Origin: CALROG01 sp943369755
GTDB lineage: Bacteria; Pseudomonadota; Gammaproteobacteria; Burkholderiales; Burkholderiaceae_C
Direction of reading: 5' to 3'
Length of the DNA: 64,000 bases
NCBI GenBank assembly: GCA_943369755.1
Contig: CALROG020000012.1
Location: 41,540 to 105,539, forward strand
Numbering within the stretch: position 1 is the stretch's first letter; the number at the start of each line of letters is the position of its first letter. The position numbers were made by a program, and so were the translations under genes. Shown piece after piece: positions 1-7,977 of the stretch. A model generated the notes under the pieces. The model had not been told where the DNA came from and did not search any database. It saw nothing but the letters and a program-made list of their open reading frames with translations.

Positions 1-447
1 AGGCATTGGCCCTTGATCGGCACGCTGTCCACCGGCACCGGCACCCTGTACATCGAACGCGAGTCGCGCCGCGACGCCATGCGCGTAGTGCACCAGATGG
101 CCGACGCGCTGAAGGCCGGCGACATCCTGGCCGTGTTCCCCGAGGGCACCACCAGCGACGGCATCAGCCTGCTGCCGTTTCACGCCAACCTGATCCAGGC
201 CGCCATCGCGGCCAGCGTACCGGTGCAGCCAGTGGCGCTGAGCTTCATTGACGTGGCCACCGGCCAGACCAGCCTGGCGCCGTGCTACATCAACGACGAC
301 ACGCTGTTCGGCTCGATCTGGCGCACCCTGACCGCCCCGCGCATTGCCGCCGTGGTGACCTACGGCGAGCCCCAGCCCGCCCAAGGCCGCGAGCGCCGGG
401 TTTGGGCGGCAGAGTTGCGGGCGGAGGTGATGCGGCTGCGGGGTTGA
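1..447 (+). CDS. plsC: 1-acyl-sn-glycerol-3-phosphate acyltransferase, C-terminal part (5' end outside window)
   Basis: The frame is open from the first base and ends at TGA 445-447, so only about the last 148 residues are present. The FPEGTTSDG stretch is the conserved EGT block of the PlsC/LPLAT family, which transfers an acyl chain to lysophosphatidic acid at the inner membrane. The HX4D catalytic block would lie upstream of the window. The nearly neutral tail (VVTYGEP, then RRVWAAELRAEVMRLR) is usual for the family. Family membership is clear; the acceptor lipid cannot be told from this fragment. Confidence 0.8.
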   Translation, partial: RHWPLIGTLSTGTGTLYIERESRRDAMRVVHQMADALKAGDILAVFPEGTTSDGISLLPFHANLIQAAIAASVPVQPVALSFIDVATGQTSLAPCYINDDTLFGSIWRTLTAPRIAAVVTYGEPQPAQGRERRVWAAELRAEVMRLRG

Positions 448-471
448 GCACCCGTACGGCCCGGGTTACCC

Positions 472-689
472 CCGTTCGGCCTGAGCCTGTCGAAGGCCTG
501 AGCTTGAAGCTGGCGCCACTCCCCCTTGGTTGGCCAGCACGCCGGGCGTCCGCAGCGTGTCGACTCCACATCTCGCGGGCACCTGCTTCTGGTGCGCCAG
601 CGCTTTTTCATCAACGCGATGGTCTGTCCGCAATCTCTGTAGCAACCGCGAACAGCTCCGTCGCCCCGCTGCAGCCACCCGCCACGCCT
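472..689. repeat. Left arm of a ~220-bp imperfect inverted repeat
   Basis: Its reverse complement matches 1058-1298 over almost its full length. The inner ~50 bases (about 635-689) are essentially identical to the other arm; the middle holds small substitutions. The outer end carries the CGTTCGGCCTGAGCCTGTCG motif, a short palindromic family seen widely in proteobacteria (from memory). It begins about 25 bases after the plsC stop. No transposase frame is visible in it. Confidence 0.75.
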
Positions 690-730
690 GCGCAAGTGGC
701 TGGCACACGGTTTGACATAAACTGTGCGCG

Positions 731-982
731 ATGATGACGACACCAGTCCCGCCTTCGCCCCATCCCCGAGCAGTGTTGCTTGCACGGATATTTTTGGTGG
801 TGGTCGGGCTTGCCGCAACTGCAGTAGGCGCTGCGCTGTGGGTCGGAGTGCTCGCAAGCACTTCGGCGTTGGCGCTGGCGGTTGCACTGGTCGTAGGAGT
901 AGCCTGCTTAACGTCGGCTTTTCTGGAGAAGCCCAGTGCAGTTGTGGCGACATTCCTGATTTTCTTCTTCCCGTGGACGTAA
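731..982 (+). CDS. Small hypothetical membrane protein inside the inverted-repeat element
   Basis: An 83-residue frame starts ATGATGACG and encodes a Pro-rich N-terminus, then two to three hydrophobic stretches (roughly residues 16-60 and 68-82) ending FLIFFFPWT. I do not recognise a family. There is no convincing ribosome binding site before the start. It is the only plausible gene between the two arms of the inverted repeat at 472-689 and 1058-1298, and could be cargo of that element or chance. A short frame in GC-rich DNA is weak evidence, but the hydrophobic pattern is coherent. Confidence 0.4.
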   Translation: MMTTPVPPSPHPRAVLLARIFLVVVGLAATAVGAALWVGVLASTSALALAVALVVGVACLTSAFLEKPSAVVATFLIFFFPWT

Positions 983-1057
983 AGCCCAAGATCGAGGTCT
1001 GGTGACTCGCTGGGTTTTCACTGAGCGCACTTGTCGCTGAATTGACGAGCCTCTGGT

Positions 1058-1298
1058 AGGCGTGGCGGGTGGCTGCAGCGGGGCGACGGAGCTGTTCGCG
1101 GTTGCTACAGAGGTGGCACTCAAACCATCAAGTTGACGCAGCAATGCTGGCGCACCAGAAGCAGACGCCCGCGAGATGTGGAGTCGACACGGTGCGGACG
1201 CCCGGCGCGCTGGCCTGCCAGGTTCGAGTGGCGCCAGCTTTAGGCGCAGGCCTTCGACCCCTTCGACAAGCTCAGGACGGGCAGCTCAGGCCGAACGG
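1058..1298. repeat. Right arm of the ~220-bp inverted repeat
   Basis: Inverted partner of 472-689. It carries about 20 additional bases near its outer end, where the short CTTCGACAAGCTCAGGACGG palindrome family appears duplicated. The interval 983-1372 holds this arm and the start of a 57-bp dispersed repeat; I see no gene there. Confidence 0.75.
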
Positions 1299-1352
1299 AG
1301 GCTGTGTTCAGCCCGAAAAGAACTGGGCTCAGTCCCTACAGGCAACCAAAAC

Positions 1353-1409
1353 GCTACAAAAATAATAGTGGCTCACGCAGCATCCACGCGGGCTGCAGCC
1401 GTTTTTGGC
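1353..1409 (+). repeat. 57-bp dispersed repeat, copy A
   Basis: One of seven copies in the window. Shared landmarks in order are GCTA, an A/T-rich core ending ATAGTGGC, CGCAG, GCGGGCT, CAGCC and GTTTTTGGC. This copy overlaps the 3' end of fbpC: read on the minus strand it encodes the last 12 residues (MPKTAAARVDAA) and the TGA stop. Confidence 0.85.
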
Positions 1410-2548
1410 ATTGAAATTGTGCTCGCAGACTGCTCTTTGCACGGCATTTGGCACAGCGCGCCGTTGTTGACCGGGCAGGCGCGATTGAAGGTGACCACAT
1501 GGTCCACCTGGGCGCGGATGCCGATCCATTCGCCGATCTTGTGGTCGTGGTGGCTGGGCACATGGGCCAGCACCGTCTCACCGGTGGCCAGGCGCAGCGT
1601 GTACAAAAACTCCGAGCCGCGAAACGTCTTGCGCATGATCTCGGCCTTTACCGGCGCGTCGTCGTCATGCACGATGTCGTCGGCGCGCAGCAGCACGTCG
1701 CACTCGCCCGACGCAAACGCGCAGGGCAGGGGGCATTCGGCCACGTCGGTAAGCTCGCCCAGCGGCGTTTGCACCACCACCTGGTTATTTACCTCGCGCA
1801 GCGTGGCCGGCGTGAACACGCCGTGGCCAATGAAGTCGGCTACAAAGCGCGTGGCCGGGCGGTGGTACAGGGTGTAGGCGTCGTCCCACTGGTGCAGCCG
1901 GCCCTGGTGCATCACACCGATCACGTCGCCAATGGCAAAGGCTTCCATCTGGTCGTGCGTCACAAACAGGGCCGTGGCCTGCGCTGCCTTCAGGATGCCG
2001 CGCACCTCGTGCGCCAGGCGTTCGCGCAGGTCTACGTCCAGGTTGGAGAAAGGCTCGTCCAGCAGCAGCAGTTGCGGCCGCGGTGCCAGGGCCCGGGCCA
2101 GCGCCACGCGCTGTTGCTGGCCGCCTGAAAGCTCATGCGGATAGCGGTGCTGGCTGCCGTCCAGCCCTACCAGTGCCAGCACCTCGGCTACGCGGGCTTT
2201 GCGTTCGGGTTTGGGGAGTTGGTGGATGCCAAAGCCCACGTTGTGCGCCACGTCCAGGTGCGGGAACAGCGCGTAGTCCTGAAACACCATGCCAATGCGT
2301 CGCTGCTCGGGTGCCAGGCTCTGGCTGGCGCTGCCCACCACCGCGCCCGAGAGCTTGATCTCGCCTGCGGCCACCGGCTCCAGTCCGGCCACGGCGCGCA
2401 ACAGTGTGGTCTTGCCGCAGCCCGACGGGCCGATCAGCACACCGATGTCGCCCGCGCGCAGGCCGAACGACAGGTCGTCCACCGCAGCGCTGCTGCGGCC
2501 CGGGTACTGAACGCGAAGTTTGGAGACCTCCAGGTACATGCAGGGCAT
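1373..2548 (-). CDS. fbpC: Iron(III) ABC transporter ATP-binding protein (FbpC/PotA type)
   Basis: The 391-residue ATPase energises import through the permease encoded divergently at 2598. Visible are Walker A GPSGCGKTT, signature LSGGQQQRVALARAL, Walker B LLLLDEPFSNLD and the H-loop FVTHDQMEA, then a TOBE-like C-terminal region after about residue 240, as in FbpC and PotA. The start is ATG 2548 or the ATG nine bases further in (MYLEVSKLRV); neither has a strong Shine-Dalgarno. The partner with two fused permease domains fits the ferric FbpB type. A Fur-box-like site lies just upstream. The last 12 residues and stop come from a dispersed repeat, so the C-terminus has been replaced. No binding-protein gene is adjacent. 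Confidence 0.85.
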   Translation of the reverse strand: MPCMYLEVSKLRVQYPGRSSAAVDDLSFGLRAGDIGVLIGPSGCGKTTLLRAVAGLEPVAAGEIKLSGAVVGSASQSLAPEQRRIGMVFQDYALFPHLDVAHNVGFGIHQLPKPERKARVAEVLALVGLDGSQHRYPHELSGGQQQRVALARALAPRPQLLLLDEPFSNLDVDLRERLAHEVRGILKAAQATALFVTHDQMEAFAIGDVIGVMHQGRLHQWDDAYTLYHRPATRFVADFIGHGVFTPATLREVNNQVVVQTPLGELTDVAECPLPCAFASGECDVLLRADDIVHDDDAPVKAEIMRKTFRGSEFLYTLRLATGETVLAHVPSHHDHKIGEWIGIRAQVDHVVTFNRACPVNNGALCQMPCKEQSASTISMPKTAAARVDAA

Positions 2549-2555
2549 TGTAGAT

Positions 2556-2574
2556 GCTTACAATTCTCATTTGC
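2556..2574. promoter_or_regulatory. Candidate Fur box between divergent fbpC and fbpB
   Basis: On the minus strand the 19-mer GCAAATGAGAATTGTAAGC matches the classical Fur box (GATAATGATAATCATTATC and its AATGAGAAT variants) at about 13 of 19 positions, including an unbroken AATGAGAAT. It sits in the 49-bp gap between two divergent iron-transporter genes, where a Fur-Fe(II) repressor would be expected. Inferred from pattern and position. Confidence 0.5.
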
Positions 2575-2597
2575 ATTGAAACGCCTGATTGCCCCTC

Positions 2598-4214
2598 ATG
2601 CCTGCGCGCTGGCTCCGGTCCTTGTTGTTGTTGATCCTGGCATTGGTGCTGACGCTGCCTGTGCTGGCAGTGCTGGCGTCCTGGTTTCAGTGGGACGCAC
2701 AGAGCGGCCAGATTCTGGGCGCAATGGCCAGTACCGTGCTGCCCGACTACGCCTGGACCACCCTGCGCCTGTGCCTGATGGTTGGCGTTGGCGTGGCTGT
2801 CGTGGGCCTGGGTACCGCAACGGCAGTCACGCTGTTTGACTTCCCTGGACGCAAGACTTTTGAATGGGCGCTGTTGCTGCCGCTGGCCATGCCCGCGTAT
2901 GTGGTGGCCTATGCCTACACTGACTTTTTGCAGTTCAGTGGCCCTTTTCAGACCGCGTTGCGCAGCGCCTTTGGCTTGCAGGGCCGGGTGTTCCCGGAAG
3001 TGCGCAGCGTGGGCGGCGCGGCCTGGGTGTTTATCTTCGCCCTGTACCCCTATGTGTACCTGCTGGCGCGCACAGCGCTGAGCGAACGCGCCGCGCACCT
3101 GATGGAGGCCGCCCGCCTGCTCGGTGCGCCACTGTCGCGGCGCATCCGCCGCGTGGCGATGCCGTTGGCCCGGCCCGCAGTGGCGGCGGGTGTGGCGCTG
3201 GCCTTGATGGAAACACTGGCGGACTTTGGTGTGTCCAGCTACTTCGGCATCCAGACCTTTACCACCGGCATCTACAAAGCCTGGCTGGCCATGGACAACC
3301 GGGTGGCCGCAGCCCAGCTGGCCACACTGTTGTTGGTGGTGGTGGCACTGCTGCTGCAGCTGGAGCAGCGGGCGCAAAAGCGCATGCGGTTTGCCGCTGG
3401 TGCTGGCGCACGCGCTGGTGCGACCGAGGCGCAGCCGGTGCGCCTGCGGGGCCGCCGCCTGGTACTGGCCTGGGCGGTGTGCGGGCTGCCGGTACTGCTG
3501 GGCTTTGTGTTGCCGCTGCTGTTCATGCTGCGCCCGCTGGCGGCGGATTGGTCGGTGCTGCCCTGGGACCGCTTTGTCCAGTGGGCTTTCAACAGCCTGC
3601 GGCTGGGTGCCATCAGCGCAGTGCTGGCGGTGGCGGTGGCGCTGCTGTTGGGCTGGAGCCTGCGCCGCACGCCCGATGCGCTGACGCGCGGCGTGGTGCA
3701 ACTGGTCAGCCTGGGCTACGCGGTGCCGGGCGCGGTGATTGTGGTGGGGCTGCTGCTACCGGTGGGCTGGCTGCAGCAGGCCGCGCCGGGCACCAGCGCG
3801 GGCTACTGGGTCACGGCCACGGTGCTGGGCGTGGTCTGGGCCTACCTGGTGCGCTTTTGCGCGGTGGCACTGCAAGCGGTGCAAAGCGGCTACTCGCGCA
3901 TTCCGGCCAGCTTTGACGACTCGGCCCGCATGCTGGGCACCACCGGCTTTGGCCTCATGACACGGGTGCACTGGCCGCTGCTCAAGCGCTCCACCGCAGC
4001 GGCGGCGCTGCTGGTGTTTGTGGATGTGATGAAAGAGCTGCCCGCCACCATGGTGCTGCGGCCCTTCAACACCGACACACTGGCCGTGGTGGCGTACCAG
4101 CTGGCACGCGATGAGCGGCTGGGCGAGGCGGCGTTGCCGTCGCTGGCGCTGGTGCTGGTGGGCTTGCTGCCGGTGGTGTTGTTGAGCCGCACATTGCGCT
4201 CACCGGCCCCCTGA
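2598..4214 (+). CDS. fbpB: Iron(III) ABC transporter permease, two fused permease domains (FbpB type)
   Basis: About 538 residues with some twelve hydrophobic segments form two fused transport permease domains. Each has an EAA-type loop that docks the ATPase: EAARLLGAPLSRRIRRVAMP in the first half and DDSARMLGTTGFGLMTRVHW in the second. This double-domain layout is typical of FbpB/SfuB ferric permeases. ATG 2598 is preferred; an in-frame TTG lies nine bases earlier. It is divergent from fbpC with a Fur-like site between. The periplasmic FbpA must be encoded elsewhere. Other substrates, such as thiamine, are less likely given that site. Confidence 0.85.
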   Translation: MPARWLRSLLLLILALVLTLPVLAVLASWFQWDAQSGQILGAMASTVLPDYAWTTLRLCLMVGVGVAVVGLGTATAVTLFDFPGRKTFEWALLLPLAMPAYVVAYAYTDFLQFSGPFQTALRSAFGLQGRVFPEVRSVGGAAWVFIFALYPYVYLLARTALSERAAHLMEAARLLGAPLSRRIRRVAMPLARPAVAAGVALALMETLADFGVSSYFGIQTFTTGIYKAWLAMDNRVAAAQLATLLLVVVALLLQLEQRAQKRMRFAAGAGARAGATEAQPVRLRGRRLVLAWAVCGLPVLLGFVLPLLFMLRPLAADWSVLPWDRFVQWAFNSLRLGAISAVLAVAVALLLGWSLRRTPDALTRGVVQLVSLGYAVPGAVIVVGLLLPVGWLQQAAPGTSAGYWVTATVLGVVWAYLVRFCAVALQAVQSGYSRIPASFDDSARMLGTTGFGLMTRVHWPLLKRSTAAAALLVFVDVMKELPATMVLRPFNTDTLAVVAYQLARDERLGEAALPSLALVLVGLLPVVLLSRTLRSPAP

Positions 4215-4219
4215 AGCGC

Positions 4220-4294
4220 TGGCGCCCCCGACGGGAATCGAACCCATATCTAGCGCTTAGGAGGCGCTCGTTCTATCCATTGAACTACGGCGGC
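4220..4294 (-). tRNA. tRNA-Arg (anticodon CCT)
   Basis: The minus strand folds as a cloverleaf: D arm GTTC/GAAC, anticodon stem AGCGC/GCGCT around loop CTCCTAA (anticodon CCT), T arm ATGGG-TTCGATT-CCCGT, and an encoded CCA at the 3' end. The acceptor stem GCCGCCG against CGGGGGC leaves a G-G mismatch at position 4:69. It would read the rare AGG codon. It lies just downstream of the VWA gene on the same strand and converges on fbpB. Confidence 0.93.
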
Positions 4295-4307
4295 GGGGCT
4301 GCGTATT

Positions 4308-5498
4308 CTATTTGCTCAGCAGGCGCATGGTTTCTTCCAGGCCCTTGATGGTGAGCGGGTACATGCGGTTGTTAACCAACTGCTGGATCACGCTGATGCT
4401 CTGGCGGTACTGCCACACGCCCTGCGGTTCAGGGTTGAGCCAGGCGAACTTGGGGAAGGCGTTGGTCAGGCGCTGCAACCACTCGGCACCGGCTTCTTCG
4501 TTGTTGTATTCCACGCTGCCGCCGGGCTGCAATATCTCGTAAGGGCTCATGGTGGCGTCGCCAATGAAGATGAGCTTGTAGTCCTTGTTGTACTTGCGGA
4601 TGATGTCCCAGGTGGCAAATTTTTCGCTGAAGCGGCGCCGGTTGTTCTTCCACATGAAGTCGTACACGCAGTTGTGGAAGTAATAAAACTCCATGTGCTT
4701 GAACTCGGTCTTGGCGGCCGAGAACATTTCTTCCACCCGCGTGATGTGCTCGTCCATGGTGCCGCCCACGTCCATCAGCAGCAGCACCTTGACGTTGTTG
4801 TGGCGCTCGGGGCGCATCTTGATGTCCAGCCAGCCGGCGTTGGCGGCAGTTGAGCGAATGGTGTCGTCCAGGTCCAGCTCGTCTTCGTGGCCTTCGCGGG
4901 CAAACTTGCGCAGCCGGCGCAGCGCCACCTTGATGTTGCGCGTGCCCAGCTCCTGCTGGTCGTCGTAGTCTTTGTAGGCGCGCTGGTCCCACACTTTCAC
5001 GGCGCTCTTGTTGCGGCCTTTGTCCTGGCCGATGCGGATGCCCTGCGGGTTGAAACCATTGGCCCCAAACGGACTGGTGCCGCCGGTGCCGATCATTTTG
5101 CTGCCGCCCTCGTGGCGCTCTTTCTGCTCTTCAAAACGCTTTTTCAGCGTCTCCATCAGCTCGTCCCAGCCCATCTTCTCGATCTTGGCTTTCTCTTCGG
5201 GGCTGAGCTCCAGCTCCAGGTTCTTGCGCAGCCACTCCAGCGGAATGTCTTTGGTGAAGTCGGCCACCATTTCCACGCCCTTGAAGTAGGCGGCAAAGGC
5301 GCGGTCGAACTTGTCGTAATGCTTCTCGTCCTTCACCAGCGTGGTGCGGCTCAGGTAGTAGAAGTCGTCAATCTTGTAGCCGTCATCACTGTTGGGGCCC
5401 ACCACGCCCGCTTTCAGCGCCTCCATCAGCGTCAGGTATTCCTTGACCGAGACCGGCAGCTTGGCGCTGCGCAGGGTGTAGAAGAAGTCGATCAGCAT
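4308..5498 (-). CDS. VWA-domain (CoxE-like) protein
   Basis: A 396-residue protein starting MLIDFFYTLRSAKLPVSVKE, the usual opening of CoxE-like VWA proteins that work with MoxR AAA+ ATPases in assembling or inserting cofactors into enzymes. The VWA domain fills the C-terminal half; its metal-site motif is MDVGGTMDEH, where the usual serines are glycine and threonine. A charged linker containing KKRFEEQKERHEGG precedes it. The MoxR gene is three genes upstream on the same strand, with a small membrane protein and an acetyltransferase between. The client enzyme is unknown. Confidence 0.8.
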   Translation of the reverse strand: MLIDFFYTLRSAKLPVSVKEYLTLMEALKAGVVGPNSDDGYKIDDFYYLSRTTLVKDEKHYDKFDRAFAAYFKGVEMVADFTKDIPLEWLRKNLELELSPEEKAKIEKMGWDELMETLKKRFEEQKERHEGGSKMIGTGGTSPFGANGFNPQGIRIGQDKGRNKSAVKVWDQRAYKDYDDQQELGTRNIKVALRRLRKFAREGHEDELDLDDTIRSTAANAGWLDIKMRPERHNNVKVLLLMDVGGTMDEHITRVEEMFSAAKTEFKHMEFYYFHNCVYDFMWKNNRRRFSEKFATWDIIRKYNKDYKLIFIGDATMSPYEILQPGGSVEYNNEEAGAEWLQRLTNAFPKFAWLNPEPQGVWQYRQSISVIQQLVNNRMYPLTIKGLEETMRLLSK

Positions 5499-5515
5499 CG
5501 TGGGCTCCTCGGGGC

Positions 5516-6112
5516 TCAGGTACGGGGCTTGTCCAGCAGGTACAGCAGCTGGACCTTCACTTCAGGCCACTCGCCCGAACGCAGGCTGTACATCACCGTG
5601 TCGCGGATGGTGCCGTCGCGGCGCATCCCGTGGCCGCGAATCACGCCGTCTTTTCTTGCACCCAGCCGCTCAATCGCGGCTTGCGACGCAAAGTTGAAGT
5701 TGTCGGTGCGCCAGCCCACCACATAGCAGCCCAGCGTATCGAACGCGTGGCCCATCATCAGCAGCTTGGCGGTGGTGTTGACGTGGGTGCGCTGGCAGCG
5801 TTTGGCGTACCAGGTGTAGCCAATCTCCAGGCGCTTTACCGCGGGCAGTATGTCGTGGTAGCTGCTGCTGCCCAGCACGGTGCCGGTGGCAGCGTCGGTC
5901 ACGGCAAAGGCGAACCGGTTGCCGTCAGCGCGCATCTTGAGCGCGTCTTCGATGTACTTGCGGGTCTGGCCCGGCTCGGGCACCGAGGTGACCCGAATGT
6001 TCCACAGCTCGCCATCGGCAGCGGCAGCCGCCAGGCCGGCTTCGTGGGACAAGTCCAGCGGCACCAGCGAGACGCCGCGCGCCGAAAGAGTGATGGGCTC
6101 AACAAAAGCCAT
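5516..6112 (-). CDS. GNAT-family N-acetyltransferase
   Basis: About 198 residues of the RimJ/RimL-like GNAT fold: the N-terminus reads LSARGVSLVPLDLSHEAGL, the central region has GTVLGSSSYHDILPAVKRLEIGYTW, and the acetyl-CoA loop region follows at KRCQRTHVNTTAKLLMMGHAF, then the typical R-rich tail (GARKDGVIRGH). ATG 6112 is preferred; an in-frame GTG at 6124 would overlap the stop of the upstream small gene by four bases and is also possible. It sits inside the MoxR-VWA operon. The acceptor is not known. Confidence 0.8.
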   Translation of the reverse strand: MAFVEPITLSARGVSLVPLDLSHEAGLAAAAADGELWNIRVTSVPEPGQTRKYIEDALKMRADGNRFAFAVTDAATGTVLGSSSYHDILPAVKRLEIGYTWYAKRCQRTHVNTTAKLLMMGHAFDTLGCYVVGWRTDNFNFASQAAIERLGARKDGVIRGHGMRRDGTIRDTVMYSLRSGEWPEVKVQLLYLLDKPRT

Positions 6113-6120
6113 GACCGATT

Positions 6121-6345
6121 TCACTTTTTGTTTTTAGCGACACGGCTGAGCCGAAAGCGGCGTGCGACCTGCAAGCCCAGGCCGCCACCAATGCCCACCA
6201 GCACAATGCCGGCGATGCTGGCATTGGTGTAGCCCGCTGGGTCAAACACGTCAAAACCCAGCAGTTGGCCAATCCAGAAGCCCAGCACGGCACCGCCCAC
6301 GAAGCCAATGGCGTCCGACAAACCTTCAAGCAGTGGGTTGTTCAT
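6121..6345 (-). CDS. Small membrane protein of the MoxR-VWA operon
   Basis: A 74-residue protein with two glycine-rich hydrophobic segments (about residues 13-30 and 42-60), separated by a short FDVFDPAGYTNAS loop and ending in a basic tail RRFRLSRVAKNKK. I recognise no named family. It begins nine bases after the MoxR stop and ends at the start of the acetyltransferase gene, so it is probably co-transcribed and translationally coupled. Confidence 0.65.
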   Translation of the reverse strand: MNNPLLEGLSDAIGFVGGAVLGFWIGQLLGFDVFDPAGYTNASIAGIVLVGIGGGLGLQVARRFRLSRVAKNKK

Positions 6346-6354
6346 CGTGGCGCT

Positions 6355-7197
6355 TTAGCGGTTGTGGCGCTGCATGAAGACCAGCTTTTCAAACAGAGTG
6401 ACGTCTTGCTCGTTTTTGAGCAATGCGCCCACCAGGGGCGGCACCGCCACCTTGTCTTCCTTGCTTTGCAGCGCCTCCAGCGGGATGTCTTCTGCCACCA
6501 GCAGCTTGAGCCAGTCCAGCAGTTCGCTGGTGCTGGGCTTCTTTTTCAGGCCGGGCAGGTTGCGCACGTCGTAAAAGGTTTTCATGGCGGCCGTCAGCAG
6601 CTCTTTTTTCAGGCCGGGGAAGTGCACGTCCACAATCTGCTGCATGGTGGCCGCGTCGGGGAACTTGATGTAGTGAAAGAAGCAGCGCCGCAAAAAGGCG
6701 TCGGGCAGCTCTTTTTCGTTGTTGGAGGTGATGAACACCAGGGGCCGATGCTTGGCCCGGATGAGCTCACGCGTTTCGTACACATAGAACTCCATGCGGT
6801 CGATTTCGCGCAGCAAGTCGTTGGGAAACTCGATGTCGGCCTTGTCGATTTCGTCAATCAGCAGCGCTACCGGCTGCTCGGCGGTGAAGGCCTGCCACAG
6901 TACGCCCTTGACAATGTAGTTGTGGATGTCCTTGACCTTCTCGTCACCGAGCTGGCTGTCGCGCAGGCGGCTCACGGCGTCGTATTCATACAGGCCCTGC
7001 TGGGCCTTGGTGGTGGACTTGATGTGCCATTGCAGCAGTGGCATGTTCAGCGCCTGGGCCACTTCTTCGGCCAGCATGGTCTTGCCGGTGCCGGGCTCGC
7101 CTTTGACCAGCAGGGGCCGCTTGAGGGTAATGGCGGCGTTCACGGCAAGCATCAAATCTTGGGTGGCGACGTAATTCTGTGAGCCTTGAAACTTCAT
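6355..7197 (-). CDS. MoxR-family AAA+ ATPase
   Basis: A 280-residue ATPase with Walker A GEPGTGKT, Walker B LLIDEIDKAD, sensor-1 block VFITSNNEKELPDAFLRRCFF, and a C-terminal lid. MoxR ATPases act with VWA-domain partners as chaperone-like machines that mature or activate enzyme complexes. The VWA partner is in the same operon at 4308-5498. The start ATG 7197 follows a gap shared with the divergent cytochrome c4 gene. Confidence 0.88.
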   Translation of the reverse strand: MKFQGSQNYVATQDLMLAVNAAITLKRPLLVKGEPGTGKTMLAEEVAQALNMPLLQWHIKSTTKAQQGLYEYDAVSRLRDSQLGDEKVKDIHNYIVKGVLWQAFTAEQPVALLIDEIDKADIEFPNDLLREIDRMEFYVYETRELIRAKHRPLVFITSNNEKELPDAFLRRCFFHYIKFPDAATMQQIVDVHFPGLKKELLTAAMKTFYDVRNLPGLKKKPSTSELLDWLKLLVAEDIPLEALQSKEDKVAVPPLVGALLKNEQDVTLFEKLVFMQRHNR

Positions 7198-7233
7198 GGG
7201 GGGTGTGGTTCAGGGGGATGGGATGGTGCCGGA

Positions 7234-7239
7234 TATAAT
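7234..7239 (+). promoter_or_regulatory. Probable -10 box (TATAAT) for the cytochrome c4 gene
   Basis: A perfect TATAAT sits about 48 bases before the cytochrome c4 start. No good -35 is seen at the 16-18 base spacing. Transcription would begin near 7247. Confidence 0.45.
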
Positions 7240-7286
7240 CAAAGGTTGATTACGACTGTGAAATCTCACTGGATTGTGCGCGCAAA

Positions 7287-7955
7287 ATGAACAAGTTGTT
7301 GACCACGATGTTTGCCCTGGCTGTCGCTTGCGTGACGGCGGTTTCCCATGCCCAGGAAGTCAAGGGTGACGCCAAGGCGGGCGAGAACAAAATCGCCATG
7401 TGCATTGGCTGCCACGGCATCAAGGGCTACCAGGCCAGTTTCCCCGAAATTCACAAGGTGCCCATGATCTCGGGTCAGGGTGCCAAGTACATCGTGGCGG
7501 CGCTCAATGCCTACAAAAAGGGCGAACGCAAGCACCCCACCATGCGCGGTATTGCCGAGTCGCTGAGCGACCAGGACATGGCGGATCTGGCGGCCTACTA
7601 CAGCGTGCATGGCGTGCAGGCAGGTGCGCCAGCGCTGCCGGCCAAGCCCACCCGGCAGCCCAGCGCGCCGGTTGACGCCTTGCTCAAGAAGGCGGCTTGC
7701 GTGGCCTGCCACGGCGAGAACTTTGCCAAACCCATTGACCCCAGCTACCCCAAGATCGCCGGCCAGCATGCGGATTACCTGTATGTAGCGCTCAAGTCGT
7801 ATAAAGCCGAGGGCGGCACTACTGTGGGCCGCTCCAACGGCGTTATGGCCGGCATTGCCAAGCAGTACACCAATGCTGAACTCAAGGCCATGGCCAATTA
7901 CCTGGCCTCGATTGAAGGCGACCTGAAGACGGTGCCAGACCGCAAGTTCCGCTAG
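7287..7955 (+). CDS. Cytochrome c4 (diheme, periplasmic)
   Basis: A 222-residue protein with a signal peptide (cleavage probably after SHA, residue 22) and two class I cytochrome c domains. Haem sites are CIGCH at residues 39-43 and CVACH about residue 136. Cytochrome c4 carries electrons from the bc1 complex to haem-copper oxidases; a full aa3 oxidase cluster is at 26-34 kb. Length and two-domain symmetry match the family. A strong hairpin follows the gene. Confidence 0.9.
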   Translation: MNKLLTTMFALAVACVTAVSHAQEVKGDAKAGENKIAMCIGCHGIKGYQASFPEIHKVPMISGQGAKYIVAALNAYKKGERKHPTMRGIAESLSDQDMADLAAYYSVHGVQAGAPALPAKPTRQPSAPVDALLKKAACVACHGENFAKPIDPSYPKIAGQHADYLYVALKSYKAEGGTTVGRSNGVMAGIAKQYTNAELKAMANYLASIEGDLKTVPDRKFR

Positions 7956-7977
7956 CCGGTTTCGCGCCAGACTCAAA

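Noticed and set aside
472..1298. Integron gene cassette or insertion sequence
   Set aside because: No integrase, no recognisable attC fold with the RYYYAAC core, and no transposase frame.
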